A DNA stretch of 64,000 bases from Euryodendron excelsum (taxonomy: Eukaryota > Streptophyta > Magnoliopsida > Ericales > Pentaphylacaceae). Of this stretch, positions 37,082-50,700 are shown one piece after another. Numbering within the stretch: position 1 is the stretch's first letter; every line of letters starts with the position of its first letter. The stretch covers positions 4,849,501 through 4,913,500 of the forward strand of contig CM065386.1 of NCBI GenBank assembly GCA_033060915.1. The letters run 5' to 3'. The notes under the pieces were generated by a model. That model did no database searches. It was not told the DNA's origin and saw only the letters and a list, made by a program, of their open reading frames with translations. The translations under genes and the position numbers were made by a program.

Positions 37082-38134
37082 ACAAATATAAACTTAGCTT
37101 TCAGTTGAAAAGTTCACCGGATAAATTTATTACCTCTTTTCGTTTGATGCTTAACAAGAGAGTTATTTTTTTATTTCCCATGCTTTCTTTTCCTTTGGAT
37201 TAACCAAACAAATAAAAATGACTTTAAAATTTTTCTAAAGTTTCCTTCTCATGGACCACTGACTTTGTAGAATACCCATTCAATGGAGGAAATATTAAAA
37301 AATGACCTCAAACATATGGATATTTATCCATACGTAACGTCCAACTATTAAAAAAAAACAAGAAATTTGAGAATGGATGGCCTTTTCTTTCCATTTTAGT
37401 CCACTCTCTTTCTATATACAGCTTTCGAAGTCATTGTGAATGTAATGTGAGTATTTGGACTTAATTAGTGTAAATGTGTCTGTGTGTTGTTTTTAAGATG
37501 CAAGCAATTAATTAAGATAAAAAAAAACAATGCAACTATCCTAAATCTCGAAATTAGACAACAACAATCTTCACTAGTTTTGATTAGTAGATGGATTTCG
37601 TTCTTGCTTTTAGCTTATTTCCTACACGATTAACCATTCTCAGGATTCTACATAGATAAATAAATAATAAAAAAATGCAGCAACAATAATTTTTTTTATT
37701 AATTGTGTCAGGCACAAAGCCAATTAATGTAGCAGAAAATAATAATAAGGGGCAAAAATGCATGGAACAATAAAGCTTGTTTAGATCAGCTTATTAAGTT
37801 AACTTTTTTTTTTATAAAAATTTAATTTTCTACAATTTTAAGGGCTTCAATTTATTTTATGACTTTATTATTAAAAAAATCATCATAATTTGATCCAAAC
37901 GAGACTTATAAGCAAACAACTTGAGGAAAATGCTTTGTAAAATTTCATTTCTTGTCAAAGAAAAAACATATGTACACACTGTGGTAAGTAAGAAAAAGGG
38001 GGGAACACTTTGCTCATCCCTGTTTGGAAGTAAATTATAAATGAAGAAAAATAAAAGACATGTAGGGAATTCAACAACGAGAGTCCAGTCTAGGACTCCA
38101 GTCCCTATGTTCCCACAGCTTTGGAAGAAGAAAA

Positions 38135-38305
38135 AAAAAACTATTTTTACAAAAAATATATACAAAATTTACACATAAAATGATATGATAGTGCTTGTTT
38201 TGTAATTAAAAGTCATTATAATGAGTGTTTATTTTAAAATAAAAAACTCTTATCAAGATGCATCATTCCATATAAATTTTTTATTTATACACAAAAAAAA
38301 AAAAT
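38135..38305. mobile_element. MITE, AATGYTAT-end family, copy 3 (ends eroded)
   Basis: The interior has 'aaaatgatatgatagtgct' and 'ttttgtaattaaaagtcat', the same order of motifs as copies 1 and 4. The ends are obscured by A/T runs. The rest of 36182-38505 is AT-rich and holds no recognisable gene. Confidence 0.45.
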
Positions 38306-38505
38306 CGCATTCACCTAAAATTCGAATTTTTATAAAAACAATATATATATAAAAATAAAAACAAAAATAAAAAATATTTTTATTCACTTTTGCTTTTTAA
38401 CTTCTTTGCTCTCTTTATTTTTCCGACCAAAAATTCGGATTTCAACGGGCGTTGGCCGTTATGACCTTGTCTGTGGGATCATTGTTCTATTCCGAAGGCC
38501 ATGGA

Positions 38506-39854
38506 TTATAGTACCCGGCTGCGATTCCTCTCGAGCAGTCCTTCCATGATGACTCTCTTCTTATGTTCCTCCGAGTCCATCTCCAGCAAGTCAACGGCGT
38601 TTACCGGCGAGCTAACCCTTTTGATACGGCTAGGAACCAAACAGAGGCAAGTCGAAGTGCAGAATATGGCACAAACTCTCCCCCAAAAGATCAAAACCAG
38701 TAAGCATAAAAGAAGCAAACACGGTCCAATATTTGAATTGCAACGTTCCCCAACTTTTATTGTCGAAATCGGTCTATCTACTTGTTTTGATTCGACTGAA
38801 TTCGCTCGAAATGAACTCTTTCGTCCCGACAAAGACCTCGAGCTCGAATTAATGGACGAAGGACATGACGAACATAATGAAGTTGAAGCGGTTATAGAAG
38901 ACGAAGAGTTCAGTGAAGACCAACGATTTGAATTCATTCCACGGTCGTCGGCCTCGGATGATTCTCTTTGTTTAGGCTTTTCATTCACCGACGGGTCTGA
39001 AACCTTCTTGGCTTTTGCAGATACGCTGTTACTTTTAGATCGTCGAGCTTTCCTACTACAAATCTTCTTGGCCTGTCCATAGAAACGACAAGTGTTCACC
39101 AATCAGTTGAACATAAATGAGAAAAGCTATTGCAGTTACAGAGCATCAAACAATCAATCAGTTCTGTTTAAACAGTGACAATTTGAAAGTAACAGGCACA
39201 TGGTATCTAAAACGACGAAAAGAACATTGGAAGTATTGACAGAGTCAATTTCAACGAACAGCCAATAAAAAACGAGAAAGAAAAAAAAAACAGAACAAAA
39301 TGCACAATGATATTGAAGAATGATGAATGAATTTCATCCAATTAACTAAACAGCATACAAAGAGAAAATGGACTTGAAAATTGAAGAATCGGTCAACCTA
39401 CCAGACCATGGATTAATTAATCGTTCTGTCGAAAACACCACTATCACAGCGAGTAAAAGCACAGTGGATTTGGTGAAAAACAGAGAGCTTATCGACAAGT
39501 TTCTAGTTCACATAATTGATTGGATTCAAATATCGAATTCAAAGAACTAACCAGTGATGTCTCGAATAACACGGCTTTGAAACTACGTGAAAAACTCCGG
39601 TTAGACCTCTCCTTTCTACGAACGCCGCCGCCGGCGTCACCGCCGTCCGAAGAAACCTTCAACTTTTCCCCAGACAGCGACTTCAGAATTTTCGGAAGCA
39701 CCATCTTCTCTTTGCGTTGAACTGATATGTACGTGAAGGCCGGATCGCCTAAACCGTCCTTACGGTCTGGTTTGAGTGAACCGTCGTTGATGGCGACTGG
39801 TCGAAAACACATAAACAACTTGTTCCTCCCTCTGTTCTTCACAGAGTCCATCAT
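38506..39854 (-). CDS. Uncharacterised plant protein with one membrane segment
   Basis: Two exons (39854-39552 and 39072-38506) joined in phase 0 give 289 aa. I do not recognise a named family. Residues 1-50 hold a basic start and a 'DPAFTYISVQRKEK' block. Residues 86-106 (RSFSRSFKAVLFETSL, then AKKIC across the junction) look conserved-type and amphipathic. A Ser-rich stretch (141-191) follows, then one strongly hydrophobic segment, GPCLLLLCLLVLIFWGRVCA (217-236), which probably spans a membrane. The tail ends KKRVIMEGLLERNRSRVL. Coding is supported by clean splice borders and amino-acid character, not by a database match. The long antisense frame (38501-39082, +) is a shadow. A second start codon lies one residue in. 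Confidence 0.72.
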
Positions 39855-41933
39855 AACAATGGTAGCCTTGTGGATTTTGTAAAGAGAGAAACAGATAGAA
39901 GGAGGGAGGTTTGTTAGAACTGTGCGGTGGCGTGTGTTTTAAGGCAGGAGAGAGAGAGGGGTTGGGGGTTGTTTGTGATTTGTGACTAGTGAGTCTTGTG
40001 ACTTGTTTAAGTATCTGGGAAATCGAAGGATCGTATGTTTTGGTGGCGTTTCGGAATCTGGGGCCGGCTCTGCTGCTGCTCGTCTACTCCCTTATTGTGC
40101 AACTGAAATTGTAATCCCAGTAGAGGCAGCCCAGATGCTAGCATTGCCCATATCAGCAAGAGAGGTTCTAGCATCAGGCGTGTCATGTTAATGGTCACCA
40201 TTTGATAGTTAACAATTCAATTGGAGCTTACCATCTAGACAATAGGCAGCTGCGGCTAACGGTAGTATTTGTCATTCTGATAATATCTTGTCTACTGTCC
40301 GGAGTCTAGACTATAAAAATATATTCTTAATATCCTTCTGAAAGGTGAAAAAGTAGCTTTTCTTTGAATTTAGACTGTTCCGAACTTGTGAAAACGAAAT
40401 AGAAAATGACCGAAAAAAAAGTTGGGAAGAAATTTGAGGGCAAGTAGTTTTTTTGTTCGTTTGTTTTATAAAGAAAAAGAAATAAAATTAATTTTGTCTT
40501 GCTTGAATTTAAATAAAAGTGGAAAGAAAAAATTAAGAAAGTTGAAAGGGCAAGAGCTTCCTTATTTTTCCTTGAATTTTTTATTTTCTCCCCTAAATTA
40601 GGAATCAAACTCTCCTTTCTATTTCTTTAAGTTCCATAATCCAAACACACTCTTTGACATTTTCAGTCCCCAAGTCTCAAAACGTTTTTTCATAATGGCC
40701 TACCACTTATGACCTATGCAGCGGTCAAAGTAATCAAGGTACACTGTCAGTTATTAGACTTTGGAGTTTAAACAAGGGAATTCCGACAAAAAATGTAAAT
40801 AAAGATAAAATTAATTGGCTTAAACTGTTATTTGTTTGCGTCGCACTATTTTTTTTTAATTTTTTGTTGATTCGCTGCTGTGTATCATCAATCATGGCAC
40901 GTATTAAAGGTTGACTTGACTATAAAGGTTGGTGACCACCCGCGTTTGGTTGGAAAAATTATATTTGCAGGTTCTTGTACGCCTCTAGTATATAAAAATC
41001 AAACTCGTTTTAAATTAATGAACACTGACTTGACTTACAATGCACTACTATCCTTCTGACCCACTTCGAATTCGAGGAAAACACAGAAAAGAAAATTAAA
41101 AAAATGGTTTTTTTTTTGTTTGGCTCCTATTTAAGGAGAGAACAAAAAAATAAAAATGAAATTTGTTTCTCACTTCCCTTTAATAGTCTTTCCTCTTTCC
41201 TGTAGTTTTTGTATTATATTTTTTTTTAATTTCAAACAGAGATAAATTATGTCTCTACTATTTTCTTCTAATTTTCTTTGCCAAACGAAACAAAAAAAGT
41301 AACTATGTTCTGTGTAATTTTTTCTATTACTTCCTTTCCCTTCCTCTCTTTTTCCATTTACAAATTCCAAAACTCTTTCTTTCTTTTCACGGTTCAGTAT
41401 TCTTAAAAACAATAGAGGAAGCATAAATTTTGATTGGATATTAGGGAGTAACAGTATCACAATTGAACAAGAGTTATTGGACGGTTGCAATGAGGTTGAT
41501 GCAAAACCTTGGGAGTAAAGATGGAGATATACCCAAATACTAACAAATAAAGAAAAAAATTGTATAAATTGTTAAGCAATAAGAAGGGTGCAAAGTGTTA
41601 CGGATTGACACTTTTAAATGAGCAAGACCGTGTGGCACTTGTCTTAGACTCACTTTACTATCTTTTCCACCTATTTATAGTTTGGAATTACTTTGTACAT
41701 ACAATAAAAATGATCTCATTGCTTGCAAATTGTATGCCATTTGTCTCAATTGTTACTTTACTCATTCTTAACTTGTTGTTTCAAAATTACTTACTTGTAC
41801 ACTTTTGAATGTATGTATTAACTATAATTTGCGAGATACCTCTTTACCTGACTTGTCTAACGCCGTTTAAAATAAATGTCATACAATCTTATTCACTTAA
41901 AAGTGTCAGTTCATAACAGAGAGGCGATACAAT
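39855..41933. other. Promoter of the membrane-protein gene and intergenic DNA
   Basis: The first 150 bp are the presumed 5' UTR and promoter of the minus-strand gene. The rest is AT-rich, including a repeat-like stretch (41550-41932) with 'tcagttcataacagagaggc', distantly similar to 17142-17170. No gene recognised. Confidence 0.45.
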
Positions 41934-43261
41934 TGACTTGTTAGTCTTTTGACGTAGATGAGCCATCTACTTACCGAGGAAAACTACAAAAATGTTGGCA
42001 TCGAAGTGCCGCAAATTTCCATGACTTCGTACTCATAATGAAGGATTCTGTTTACAGCTATGCTAGATGGAACCGACTGTTTTTGTTTTGTTGGATGAAA
42101 TAGTATTTTCACATAAAGCGTAAAATATAGGTGTTCTTTTTATTTTGAAACAATCATAAAAAGAAAGAAAATAAAAAGGTTTCATGAATAATTATAGGAG
42201 ATTACTGTACATATAGTAATTTTTTTAATTTCATGGTAGCTTAATTTCATAACCACGCTTAATGAATTAATATATAACTGAATTTGTTACTTCGTAATTT
42301 TAACGGCTTTTTCCAAGTCACAAGTGTCAATAAAACAAGTAACACAGGCTTAAGGCTTCATAATTCACAAGTCACAACTAAGACTATATTTGGCATACAT
42401 GACTGAAATGCAATAATTATTCATATTTTATGACCAAAGCCACCAACTATCAGCTCTTTATTCTCGTCGGCAGCCACCACTGGCATTGGTCATCACACCG
42501 GACGGGGGAGGGGGTGCCAGGCCTTCCCAAAATTTTTAAAATTTCTTTTAGTTCCTATAAAATTTTAAATATTTAAGATAAACTATAGTGTATTGACTTG
42601 TTAGTCTTTTGACGTAGATGAGCCAGCTACTTACTGAGGAAAACTACAAAAATGTTGGCATCGAAGTGCGGCAAATTTCCATGACTTTGTACTCACAATG
42701 AAGGATTCTGTTTACAGCTATGCTAGATGGAACCGATTGTTTTTGTTTTGTAGGAAAATAGTATTTTCACATAAAGCGTAAAATATAGGTGTTCCTTTTA
42801 TTTTGAAACAATCATAAAATGAAAGAAAATAAAAAGGTTTCATGAATAATTATATATAGGAGATTACTGTACATATAGTAATTTTTTAATTTCATGATAG
42901 CTTAATTTCATAACCACGCTTAATGAATTAATACATAACTGAACTTGTTACTCCGTAAATTTAACGGCTTTATCCAAGTCACAAGTGTCAATAGGACAAG
43001 TAATACAGGCTTAAGGCTTCATAATTCACAAGTCACAACTAAGACTATATTTGGCATATATAAATGACTGAAATGCAATAATTATTCATATTTTATGACC
43101 AAAGCCACCACCTATCATCTCTTTATTCTCGTCGGCAGCCACCACTGGCATTGGTCATCACACCGGACGGGGGAGAGAGTGCCAGGCCTTCCCAAAAGTT
43201 TTAAGATTTCTTTTAGTTCCTCTAAAATTTTAAATATTTAAGATAAACTATAGTGTATTGA
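41934..43261 (+). repeat. Tandem duplication of a ~660-bp segment
   Basis: Copy 1 (41934-42593) and copy 2 (42594-43261) both start 'ttgacttgttagtcttttga'. They stay collinear to 'aaactatagtgtattga', with scattered substitutions and small indels, roughly 5% by eye. The copies are immediately adjacent and neither is coding. No target duplication or LTR signature was seen. Confidence 0.95.
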
Positions 43262-44704
43262 TTCTCAAAAAGTTCAAGAAATTTCTCTTAACCCATTTTT
43301 TAATTTTTAATTTTTTTCTGGATCCTTCTCAACAAAATTATTTGGTTCGTTATTGATCACACCGATGGCTCTCTTTCTTTGCATTCTAGCTCTCCTTTTA
43401 CTCTCATCTTTATTGTTTCATAAGGCAGTTACACTGTTGATATTCTTTTTAAAAATCAATTTTTCTCTCTAAATCGCCACCTCACTCCTATCACCACTAG
43501 TCAAACTCCCATCCTATAGCACCTGAACGACACACCAACCCTTTTCCACCACTAACGGGTCAAATTTGATCCGAACCTGATCTCATAGATTTGATCCCAA
43601 TTATTCAGATCATATTCAATAATTCAATAAAGCTGTACGATAGATTCGGTTATTTTTTAATCAGATGTTAACAAAGCCGTGTGATTCGTTTAGGGACCCC
43701 ACCACCAATGGGGTCTTGGCTTATCAGGTTGGGTCAGGTTAGGCATTTAGATTTAGTATTCGGTTATTAACATATTAGATTGTAACTATTTATCGTGCCT
43801 AGGCTTATCGGATCCTGACCGGATTCGGTTTGTTGTCAGGCCTACCACTATCAATAGTCGCCCCAGCCCCTAACCCCAATCACCACTCCTAGGCCCATCC
43901 CACCACCTCACCCGTTTTCCCATCACTTACTGTCACTCCAACCCTAGCCCACCGCCACCCCCAGTACAAAGTCTCGGCAACAATTGCTACCCCCAACCCC
44001 TATCCCTTTATTGTCACTAACGTTCATTGTTAGTCCCACATTGACATTCCTTTCCTCATGAAATACAATGACCATTTTCTACTCGAATTTGTAATATTAA
44101 ATATGAGAAACTGAATGAGAAGGCCGAATTCCATTCTAAACCCATATCATGCCCTAGGAGTTTAGTTTATCTTAAGTAAAACAGAACTCAAATTGATTAC
44201 TGGAATTGCTAATTCGTATTATTTCCTATTTTCATTTGAAAAATGGTCCGTTGTATCATACTAGTAAACTGTTTTTCTACATCTCGGAACCCAAAAGAAA
44301 CCCCAAAAATGTGAATGTAAAATTTACCATTTCGATTTTTGTTGATTTGTTCGTGTGCATCGCGTTATGTAAAAAGTTAAAAGTTCAAACCCCTTCCACG
44401 CGACCAGCATTGAAGCTCCGGGAGACACAGAAAGACTGAAAGGACTCACATTTGGAACGCACCGAAGACGTGCCTCTCTATACAAAGAAGTGTAAAAAGT
44501 AGAAACACTTCTCTCTTTACGCTCTTTCGGCTCAAAGTCGCTTGCTGAGTCTTGGGGCAAGGGATATCTCTGTCGGCGTATAGTATAGAAGTCTGCCTAC
44601 TTTCTTCATCGATACGATTCGCTACTCTTCATTTCACCATATCTTATCACTCTCTCAAATTTCCGAAGCACTACGATTTGCTGAGAGTGAATTTCAACTC
44701 CAAC
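43262..44704. other. Intergenic DNA and UBP14 promoter/5' UTR
   Basis: At 43500-44000 there is CA-rich low-complexity sequence ('ccaccactaac', 'cccacc' repeats) without coding evidence. The 250 bp before 44705 are pyrimidine-rich, as expected for a 5' UTR and TATA-less promoter of a housekeeping gene. Confidence 0.5.
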
Positions 44705-47700
44705 ATGGAGCTGTTGCGAGCGAACCTCCCTCGGGTTCGAATTCCAGAGCCAACCAATCGAATCTACAAACAAGAATGCTGCATTTCCTTCGATACTCCG
44801 GTAGTTGTTCCAACTTTAGTATCTTCGCATCATCTGTTTGGTTGCTGAGAAAGTGTGTGGAACTAATCGACTTGACTAGGACCATTTGGCTATGTTGATC
44901 ACCAAGAATTCAGGCGACATATGTATAGATATCGTAATATATTTTCTATTCTTATTTCTTCTTTGGCTAATCAAACCTAGGGTTTACGATTACCGAATTT
45001 GTGTTCTGTTTTTTTTTTTTTCTTTCTATATATCTATCTTGCCATTGGATTTTTGTTTGGCTTAACTAAGGAGTTTTTTTTTAACAATTTTAGCAAAACA
45101 TCTTACCAGTGAGAATGGAAAATGAAAATTTAATTTTCTTCTCAATGTGCATATGTTGGACCTGCATATTATGTGACGATCACGTGTTTTATTGGTGTTA
45201 ACGTTGATTTTTGCAGAAATCTGAAGGTGGACTGTTTATCGATATGAATACATTTCTTGCCTTTGGGAAGGATTGTGTGGCTTGGAACTTTGAGAAGACT
45301 GGAAATCCTGTTTATTTGCATATAAAGCAGACACAAAAGCCAGTTTCTGAAGATAGACCATTGAAGAAACCAACCCTTTTGGCTATAGGTATCTCACTCA
45401 ATATCACAGATTTTTGTAATTTAATTAAGATTCTGGTACTTTGCATTGTTATCAATTGCAAAATTTGGTTCTAGATGTTCTGTATATTATTTTGCTTTGC
45501 AACTGCTGCTTTAGCTATTGGTTATCTACTACTTGAATCAAGGGTTTACTGGATATGCAGCGCTAATTTGCTGTCATCGAGACTTCAAAAAAAGGCACAT
45601 GTATTGGGATATTGCATTTGTAGGAGTATGCTGAGTACTAGAAGCACATACAAATGTACAATGATGTAAAGGAGCACTAATGAATGAATGGATATAACAG
45701 CATGCAATCTATCAGCTGAAGTGGAGAAACTCTTCCCAAGAATAAATCTTGCACATTAATGCTGCTATTATAGTTATTCAATGAGTGGGGGGTATGTACT
45801 AAGTTCACAGATTTGTTCTCATATGAGAGGGAGGAAAGCATTGTGGGTGGTTACTTCTACAAAGTGTAGAAAACTGTTGCAAAAGAAGAGAGGGAGCTGG
45901 TGGTGGAGACTTGTTTAGCTCTCTCTTTGAGAAGCCTGTTGCATAACGTTTTTGAGGTTATTAATTATTAATTTTTACTATGATAATACTAAATTCTTTA
46001 CCCAAACACAGGTATATGCATTGATATGGTTGAATTATTGAAAAGTGGTAGTATTTGAGATATTGATTTTGCACTTGTCTGACATAATATAATCAATAAA
46101 CAGCAACGTGGTAATGCAGAATCACAGGATTTTTCAGTAAGTAAAAACCAATTGACTTTTCAGTCATTTGTATTTCTGTAGAATTTGGGTGACATTATTC
46201 CTTTGTTGCTTCAATATGTCACTTGATATGGCTCATATGAGTGCATCTTATGTCATGCGGGTTCTACTGTTCTGGTAATTTAAAAATTTGGATTACATAG
46301 CCAGATATGTATGTGCACGTGTTGAATTTTAAGTAATCACATATTTAGTAGTTTTTTTCTTTTCTTTTCTTTTCTTTTCTGATTTAATCATTATTTTCTG
46401 TTAAATTCCAGTCATTCATTCTCTTTTGATGTGTAGCCTTCACACTGGATCATTATTAACTAGTGCAATTGTGAGGTTTAATATGGAGTGAATTCAGTAA
46501 TGATAAACATAGATAATGTTCTGAGGGAAGCACATATAGTGATTTCATTCCAAAATGCTGTATGTTATGGTTGTATAGTTGTATAATTGCTTCGTTAATG
46601 TCTACTTATTACATTTTCAATTGAAGTTACAGTTTTTATTTGCAAAAAGTTAAGTTTTATCTATTACTTGCATCATTAATAATGTAGGCATCCCTTACTG
46701 TTTCATGTTGTCTGATTGGCAGGTGTTCAAGGTGGCTTTGATAATGATGAACCTGAATATGAAGAAACTCACAATATAGTCATATTGCCGGATTATGTAA
46801 CTCTCCGATTTCCTTCCGTTGAGTTGCCAGAGAAGGTTTTTTTTTAAAAACCTTTTTCTCTAGTTTTACTGTTTTGTTTACCCTGTTTTCTCTTTTGATT
46901 TTAGTTTTAGAAGAAAGTTATCACCTCAAAGAAGAATTTGGTTGTAAATTTGTTTGTCATTTCTATTCAATTTGGCAGGTAAGGTTGGCAGTTGATGCTA
47001 TTTTAATGGCTGAGGGGGCTGAGCGGAAAGAGCAAGTCGCATTGTGGACTGCTGATACGAAACAAATTAGTGCATACGCCATGAATCTGCAACAGATCGA
47101 CAATGGAGTTATTGTTCCTCCATCCCGGTGGAAATGTGCCAAGTGTGATAAGACTGAGAATCTCTGGTTAAATTTGACTGATGGAATGATCCTTTGTGGT
47201 AGGAGAAATTGGGATGGAAGTGGAGGAAACAACCATGCCATTGCACATTATAATGAAACAGGCTACCCTCTTTCTGTAAAGCTTGGGACAGTAACTGCTG
47301 ATCTAGATGCAGCGGGTAATGCCACCTTGCTTCTCCAAAAGAAGAAATCCATTCTTGATATAACTGCTATTTGTAATGACTTTACCTGCTTGTACTTGCG
47401 TATACCAATCATGGAAGGAATCTCTGTGACTTCCATGTCAAAGTTTTTGCTTTGTTTTATATGGTTTGTTTGTTTCTTAAATTATATATAAATCATGGAG
47501 CATTGATCCCAAAATTGATTACCAGATTGCATTGCAGAATTTGAGGGTTGGGAACCAAAATAAAAGGGACTTTGGGCAAAGGAATGGAATTCTTAAGAGG
47601 AATTTCTGGTTCTTTTATTGGTCAATTAATGCAAGAGGAAATTTAGAACCAAGAGTGTCCTATAAGCCAATTTACACGAAGTATAGAACGTAGAAAGAAA

Positions 47701-50700
47701 AAGAATGGCAAGGAGTCCAGCCATTTTAACCAGTTAGGAAAATGTGCAGTAATCTACCTTGCAAGGGGACTGTGATACAAACAAAATTTCTATGCAGAAT
47801 CTTTGTCAAAATGATGTGGTGGTGACATTTTTGAATTATAATGCACATTGATGGGTCTTTTGTTTTGAAGGGATAAGAGTTAAGTTAGCCACCTCATTTT
47901 TTGGGGAAGTGTTCTGCAGAATTTCTAGTCTTTTAGCATAAGTCATTTTGTAAAACAGACTTGGTGGTGTTTTAATGGAAGTTAGTCATTCCAATTGGAA
48001 GGGATCTTGTCCCAAAATTATGGAATGAAAATAGAGACAACAGGAGTTGTTTTGGAGTGAATTGGGAAGCCAATCAAGAGGTAGAACCTGTGGAAGTGAT
48101 GTTTATGGTTTTCTGAATAGATCCAAATGCAGAGATTTGAATCTCAAATTCGTCTAAAGAATCGGAGGTGTAGAGGCAAAAGAAAGTAAAAATGAAAAAG
48201 ATATTCATGTAAGAATTGTGATCCCATACTATTCCAGGCTTATCCACAGGAAAAACAAACATTTATTTATTGCCCTATTTCTCTCTTTACTTGAGTATTC
48301 GTCCATTTATAATGCCAAAGGAGTGATTTGTTTTACTACATTTATGGTCTTGTACATTGCTAGCCAAACATGCTTGTTTTGGAAAGGTGCTGAATTAGCT
48401 AAGTAATGTATTTTCCCTTCCCTTCCTTCTCTCTTCACTATGCAATTGGTTCTTGGATTTTTGTTTTATACTATGTAGTTATAAGATCTACCTTAATTCA
48501 AGTAATTGTGAGATAAAAATTGTGGCAGCTCAGATGTTTTTTCATATCCGGAGGATGAGAGTGTTCTGGATCCACTTTTGGGGCAGCATCTGGCATTTTT
48601 TGGTATTGATTTTTCATTACTTCAAAAGGTTAGTTACACATTTTCATATTTGTGGTTCTTAATCGGTGTGAGAAATGCTTTCTTTGATTTATTTCTACGT
48701 AACTAAATGCTCTAGACTTTAGAAGGAAAAGAGAAGTCAAAATTTTACATGGTTGAGCTGATTCACCTCCAGATTATAAAATGTCTTTTGCTTTAGCTAT
48801 GTTATCAAAACAAATTAAGTTGCACCTTTTATATATAACTAAAAGTGCTCTCCTTCATCGTCTATCACATTCAGCGTATTGTTTCTTTGACTATTGCATG
48901 AGAGAGCATCTGAATCGATTCATAAATTGCGATGACATCTGTGTCTATAGTTACATGCTTAATTATTGTGTCCAGGAAGATAATGAAAATTTGAGAATAT
49001 AATGCTGTTCTTTCGTTTGTGAAGTGGGGTACTAATTTCTTGAGTGTGAATTTTAGAAGGTTGAAATTGTTTTTAGGGCCAGTGATAATGTAACTTTTTA
49101 ACCTTGGGGTTAAAAGTAATTTGTAAGTTCTTTTGATGTTATATTATATTTTACTGAGAACAGTAACTTTAAAAGGTGCAACTATGTGTATCATCTGCAA
49201 CTGTTGCCTTATGGCATCATCTGCACGATCCATGTAATTCATTTGATTGGAAGGCTTTAATTGTTTCTCTACCCTTCCAATTAGGTGTATATTTTGCTTA
49301 TCCTGTCAACAGTTTTTTCCCCCTTCAAATTCACATGTAGCCCCTTAGTACATTTATTATATGGATAAGAATTTTCCATGTTAGTTATTTCTTTGAAATT
49401 GACATACATATTGTTCTGATTTTCATGTTAACTTAAAAAATTACGTCCTTTATATTTGATCTAATTAAAAAAATTTCAGACTGAAATGACAACTGCTGAA
49501 AGGGAACTTGACCAAAACACCAATTTTGATTGGAACCGAATTCAAGAAAGTGGACAGGAAATGGAACCACTTTTTGGACCTGGGCACACAGGACTTGCCA
49601 ATTTGGGGAACAGGTAACCTATTCCTGACGAGTGCTGCTGGGGAATATGTCATCATATGTCTATTATTCGTTACTTACTTTTTTTGTTGTTTGGATTTCC
49701 TATATTGTTTCATTTTAGTTGCTACCTGGCTGCAACTATGCAAGTTGTGTTCTCAACACATTCCTTTTGTTCACGGTTTGTATATCATTTCTCTCTGATG
49801 TATATGAAGTAATCATCAACTTTCGGCATAGAAATAAATACTATTAGTTGCTTGGACTTTACTTTCTTATTTGGAGTCTGTTGTCCCTTGTGATATTCGA
49901 TCAGATACTACGTGAACCAAAGTTTGAAAATGGCTTTTGAAGCTGCTCCAGCTGATCCAACTGTAGACCTGACTATGCAGTTGTAAGTAATTAGTTCAAC
50001 AGTTCAATTTTAATCCCTCTTACATGGTCTAACATGTTATTTGGGGCTTACTGGCTTCTAATTTGATGAGGTATTGAAGTGGGGATCTTGCTGACCAAGA
50101 ATAATTTGCCATCTCTATTCTCAATAATATATATATATATATATATATTCTTAATTTGGATCAATTGCTTTTCCACAATGAGGTTGTTTTTTTTCAGTGA
50201 TAACCAGCTGAATATTCATGTTAAGTCTCGTCAAAACTCTCAAAGCTTATTTTCTTTTCAGTGATAACCCTTTGGATATGCATGTTTAGGTTTGTCAAAA
50301 CTATCGAATCTTGTTTTCTTTTGTGCGATAACCAGTTGGATATGCATGTTAAGGCTTGTCAAAACTATCAAATGTGAAATTGAAGTATAACTTTTTTCTT
50401 GTATGGACAATTATATATAACCAGTTTTATAGAATAACAGTAGAATAGGTTATCCTAGAGTTTTTATCACTAAAAGGTGTGCTTCCACGATGCTATATGT
50501 TTGTGCAAGTTTTGTGTAGTGTACAGTTTGACCATTATGTTTTATTGTGGTACAATTTTTGTGATATTGACATCCCAATTGTCAATATTCCTAAACATCT
50601 ATAGAAGAAATAAATCCCCAGAAATTTTACAGGATTTAAATAGAATTGAGTGCCCTCAGAAAGCAGTATATGTGTAATATTCAGTGAGACTTCTATAAAT

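Noticed and set aside
38501..39082. 193-aa open frame on the + strand
   Set aside because: Exactly antisense to exon 2 of the minus-strand membrane-protein gene, which has better splice borders and composition.
41934..43261. Pair of LTRs of a small retrotransposon
   Set aside because: The copies are directly adjacent with no internal region and lack TG...CA ends and a target duplication.
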